From Paraburkholderia panacisoli (GTDB lineage Bacteria > Pseudomonadota > Gammaproteobacteria > Burkholderiales > Burkholderiaceae), in the NCBI RefSeq assembly GCF_008369935.1, contig NZ_VTUZ01000013.1:62001-126000 (forward strand): 64,000 bases of DNA, given 5' to 3'. Under the pieces are notes generated by a model that had not been told where the DNA came from, ran no database searches, and saw only the letters and a program-made list of their open reading frames with translations. Below, one piece after another: positions 62,574 to 64,000 of this stretch. Position numbers and translations under genes: made by a program. Each line of letters starts with the position of its first letter. Position 1 is the stretch's first letter.

Positions 62574-64000
62574 ATGAAACACCAGCAAACCATTGCCACC
62601 GCTTCGAGCGACACCGGCAACGACGCCGCCGCAGCCAGGCAGGAAGTGAACACCGCCGATCTGTATCGCGCGGCGTGGGCGGCTTCGATTGGCAGCGCGC
62701 TCGAGTACTACGACTTCGCGCTGTACAACTTGGCGTCGGCGCTGATCTTCGCGCCGCTGTTCTTTCCGTCGAGCGATCCGGGCATCGGCCTGATTGCGAG
62801 CTTCGGCGCGTACTTCCTCGGCTTCGCGATCCGGCCCGTAGGCGGCATCGTCTTCGGGGCGCTCGGCGACCGCTATGGACGCAAGTTCGTTCTGATGGCG
62901 ACGATCCTGCTGATGGGCATCGCCAGTACGCTCATCGGCCTCTTGCCCACCTATGCAACCGCCGGTGTCTGGGCGCCGATACTGCTGGTGGGCTGCCGCT
63001 TGCTGCAGGGACTGGGCGCGGGCGCGGAACAAGCCGGCGCCGCGGTGCTGATGGCCGAGTATGCGCCAGCCAGGCGACGCGGATATTTCGCCGCGCTGCC
63101 CTTCATGGGTGTGCTGCTCGGCACGGTGATGGCTGCCGCGATCTACTTCACGCTGGTGCGCGTCGAAGACATTTCGCAAAGCTGGCTCTGGCGCGTGCCG
63201 TTTCTGTTGAGCGTCGCCATTGTCGCGGTGGCGGTATGGATCCGGTTGAAACTCAAGGAGTCGCCGTCGTTCGCCAAGCTCGAAGCGCGCCAGCAAGTGA
63301 ACGACAGTCCGCTGAAACACCTGATCAAGCATTCGAAGCCGACGCTGCTCAAAGTCATCGGCATGCGGATGGCGGAGAACGGCGGCTCGTCGATCTATCA
63401 GTCGCTCGCGATCAGTTACATGGCGACGGCGACAGGCCTCAAAGGACAGATCGGTCCTGTCGCGCTGCTGCTTGCCGGGGCGTCGGGGGCGATCATCATC
63501 CCGCTGACCGGCATGCTGAGCGACCGGTTCGGACGCATTCCCGTCTATCGCGCGTTCGCTGTCTATCAACTGCTGCTGGCCTATCCGACCTGGTGGGTGC
63601 TGAGCCAGGGCAATGCGGCGGCGAGCATCGCGATGCTGTGCGTCGCGCTGGCCGGCGTCTGGGGCATGTTCGCCACGCAAGGCGCACTGCTTCCCGAATT
63701 GTTCGGGGCGCAGCATCGCTATGCCGGCGTGGCGGTGGGACGCGAAGTATCGGCGGTCATCGCGGGTGGGGTCGCGCCGCTCATCGGCGCTTCGGTCATC
63801 GCGTGGGCCACCGCGCACTGGGGCGGCAGCGAAGGCCGGATTCTCGCGTGGATTCCGCTCGCCAGTTATGTCGCGATCCTGAGCCTGATCGGCGTGGTGA
63901 CGACCTACTACACGCCGGAGACACGCGGCCGCGATCTCGATGATTTGCGCGACGCGTCCGAGGCCGCCGCCGCGTTGCGCGAAGAGCGGGCGTTTCGACA
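62574..64000 (+). CDS. MHS-family MFS transporter (cut by right edge)
   Basis: From the ATG at 62574 (GGAGGAGAC upstream), 475 codons run to the window edge without a stop. The metabolite:H+ symporter features are clear: AAWAASIGSALEYYDFALYN at helix 1, GALGDRYGRKFVLMATILLM at loop 2-3 and GAGAEQAGAAVLMAEYAP in helices 4-5. Relatives carry shikimate, ketoglutarate, proline-betaine or similar. Given the AroE-like gene 138 bases upstream, a cyclic or linear hydroxy acid is a fair guess. The C-terminal tail ending EEAAAALREER-like is cytoplasmic; only a few residues can be missing. Confidence 0.9.
   Translation, partial: MKHQQTIATASSDTGNDAAAARQEVNTADLYRAAWAASIGSALEYYDFALYNLASALIFAPLFFPSSDPGIGLIASFGAYFLGFAIRPVGGIVFGALGDRYGRKFVLMATILLMGIASTLIGLLPTYATAGVWAPILLVGCRLLQGLGAGAEQAGAAVLMAEYAPARRRGYFAALPFMGVLLGTVMAAAIYFTLVRVEDISQSWLWRVPFLLSVAIVAVAVWIRLKLKESPSFAKLEARQQVNDSPLKHLIKHSKPTLLKVIGMRMAENGGSSIYQSLAISYMATATGLKGQIGPVALLLAGASGAIIIPLTGMLSDRFGRIPVYRAFAVYQLLLAYPTWWVLSQGNAAASIAMLCVALAGVWGMFATQGALLPELFGAQHRYAGVAVGREVSAVIAGGVAPLIGASVIAWATAHWGGSEGRILAWIPLASYVAILSLIGVVTTYYTPETRGRDLDDLRDASEAAAALREERAFR

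Noticed and set aside
62532..63818. Minus-strand open frame of 428 codons
   Set aside because: Antisense to the MHS transporter, which has a good ribosome site and family motifs.
1..64000. tRNA, rRNA, riboswitch and CRISPR arrays
   Set aside because: I looked for cloverleaf-like segments, conserved rRNA stretches, leader motifs and direct repeats with spacers on both strands and found none convincing.

Overview
The window is GC-rich DNA (AT-rich only in a few promoter regions and one SGNH hydrolase gene). Its gene families (caa3-type oxidase of the coxMNOP layout, DUF2244, DUF1488, ABC transporters of the PotABCD type, many LysR regulators, MHS and ACS transporters, IS110/IS3/IS30 remnants) point to a Burkholderiaceae member such as Paraburkholderia or Caballeronia. 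This placement is inferred from protein families, not from a marker gene. No rRNA, tRNA, ribosomal protein or replication gene is visible. The content is accessory, as on a second chromosome, megaplasmid or island.

Layout. 0-12.3 kb: a partial membrane gene, an IS30 remnant, an SGNH hydrolase, several decayed genes (Nramp transporter, DUF1488, DUF1269-like) around intact small membrane proteins, and a complete five-gene aa3/caa3-type cytochrome c oxidase operon on the minus strand (5989-10570). 12.3-26 kb: a large SAM-cyclase-ATPase-helical repeat regulator, an orphan sugar-binding protein, fragments of a sulfite-oxidase-like enzyme and a monooxygenase, a CDGSH protein, a BON protein, a LysR regulator divergent from two small enzymes, an IS graveyard (21.9-23.0 kb), a TPR protein built from seven 46-residue repeats, and small conserved proteins. 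26-35 kb: two signalling islands, each pairing histidine kinase(s) and a response regulator with a periplasmic solute-binding protein that has no permease beside it.

35.7-48 kb: a candidate catabolic system. One arm (minus strand) holds a Rieske oxygenase and a complete polyamine/opine-type ABC transporter. A LysR regulator sits in the middle. The other arm (plus strand) holds an FAD monooxygenase, a RidA protein, a DUF1028 protein, an M20 deacylase and an NCS1 permease. The same 12-base motif occurs upstream of both arms, suggesting one regulon for a nitrogen-containing organic substrate.

48-53.5 kb: a His-rich secreted protein, a GGDEF-EAL protein, a Gly/Ser-rich lipoprotein-like ORF with a 9-bp tandem repeat, and a DUF1571-like exported protein. 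53.5-64 kb: sugar-acid metabolism, with two ACS-type MFS transporters, a glucarate dehydratase, a GntR regulator with a perfect palindromic operator, and a LysR regulator divergent from an operon of an SDR, a 2-hydroxyacid dehydrogenase, an atypical shikimate-dehydrogenase-like enzyme and an MHS transporter that runs off the right edge.
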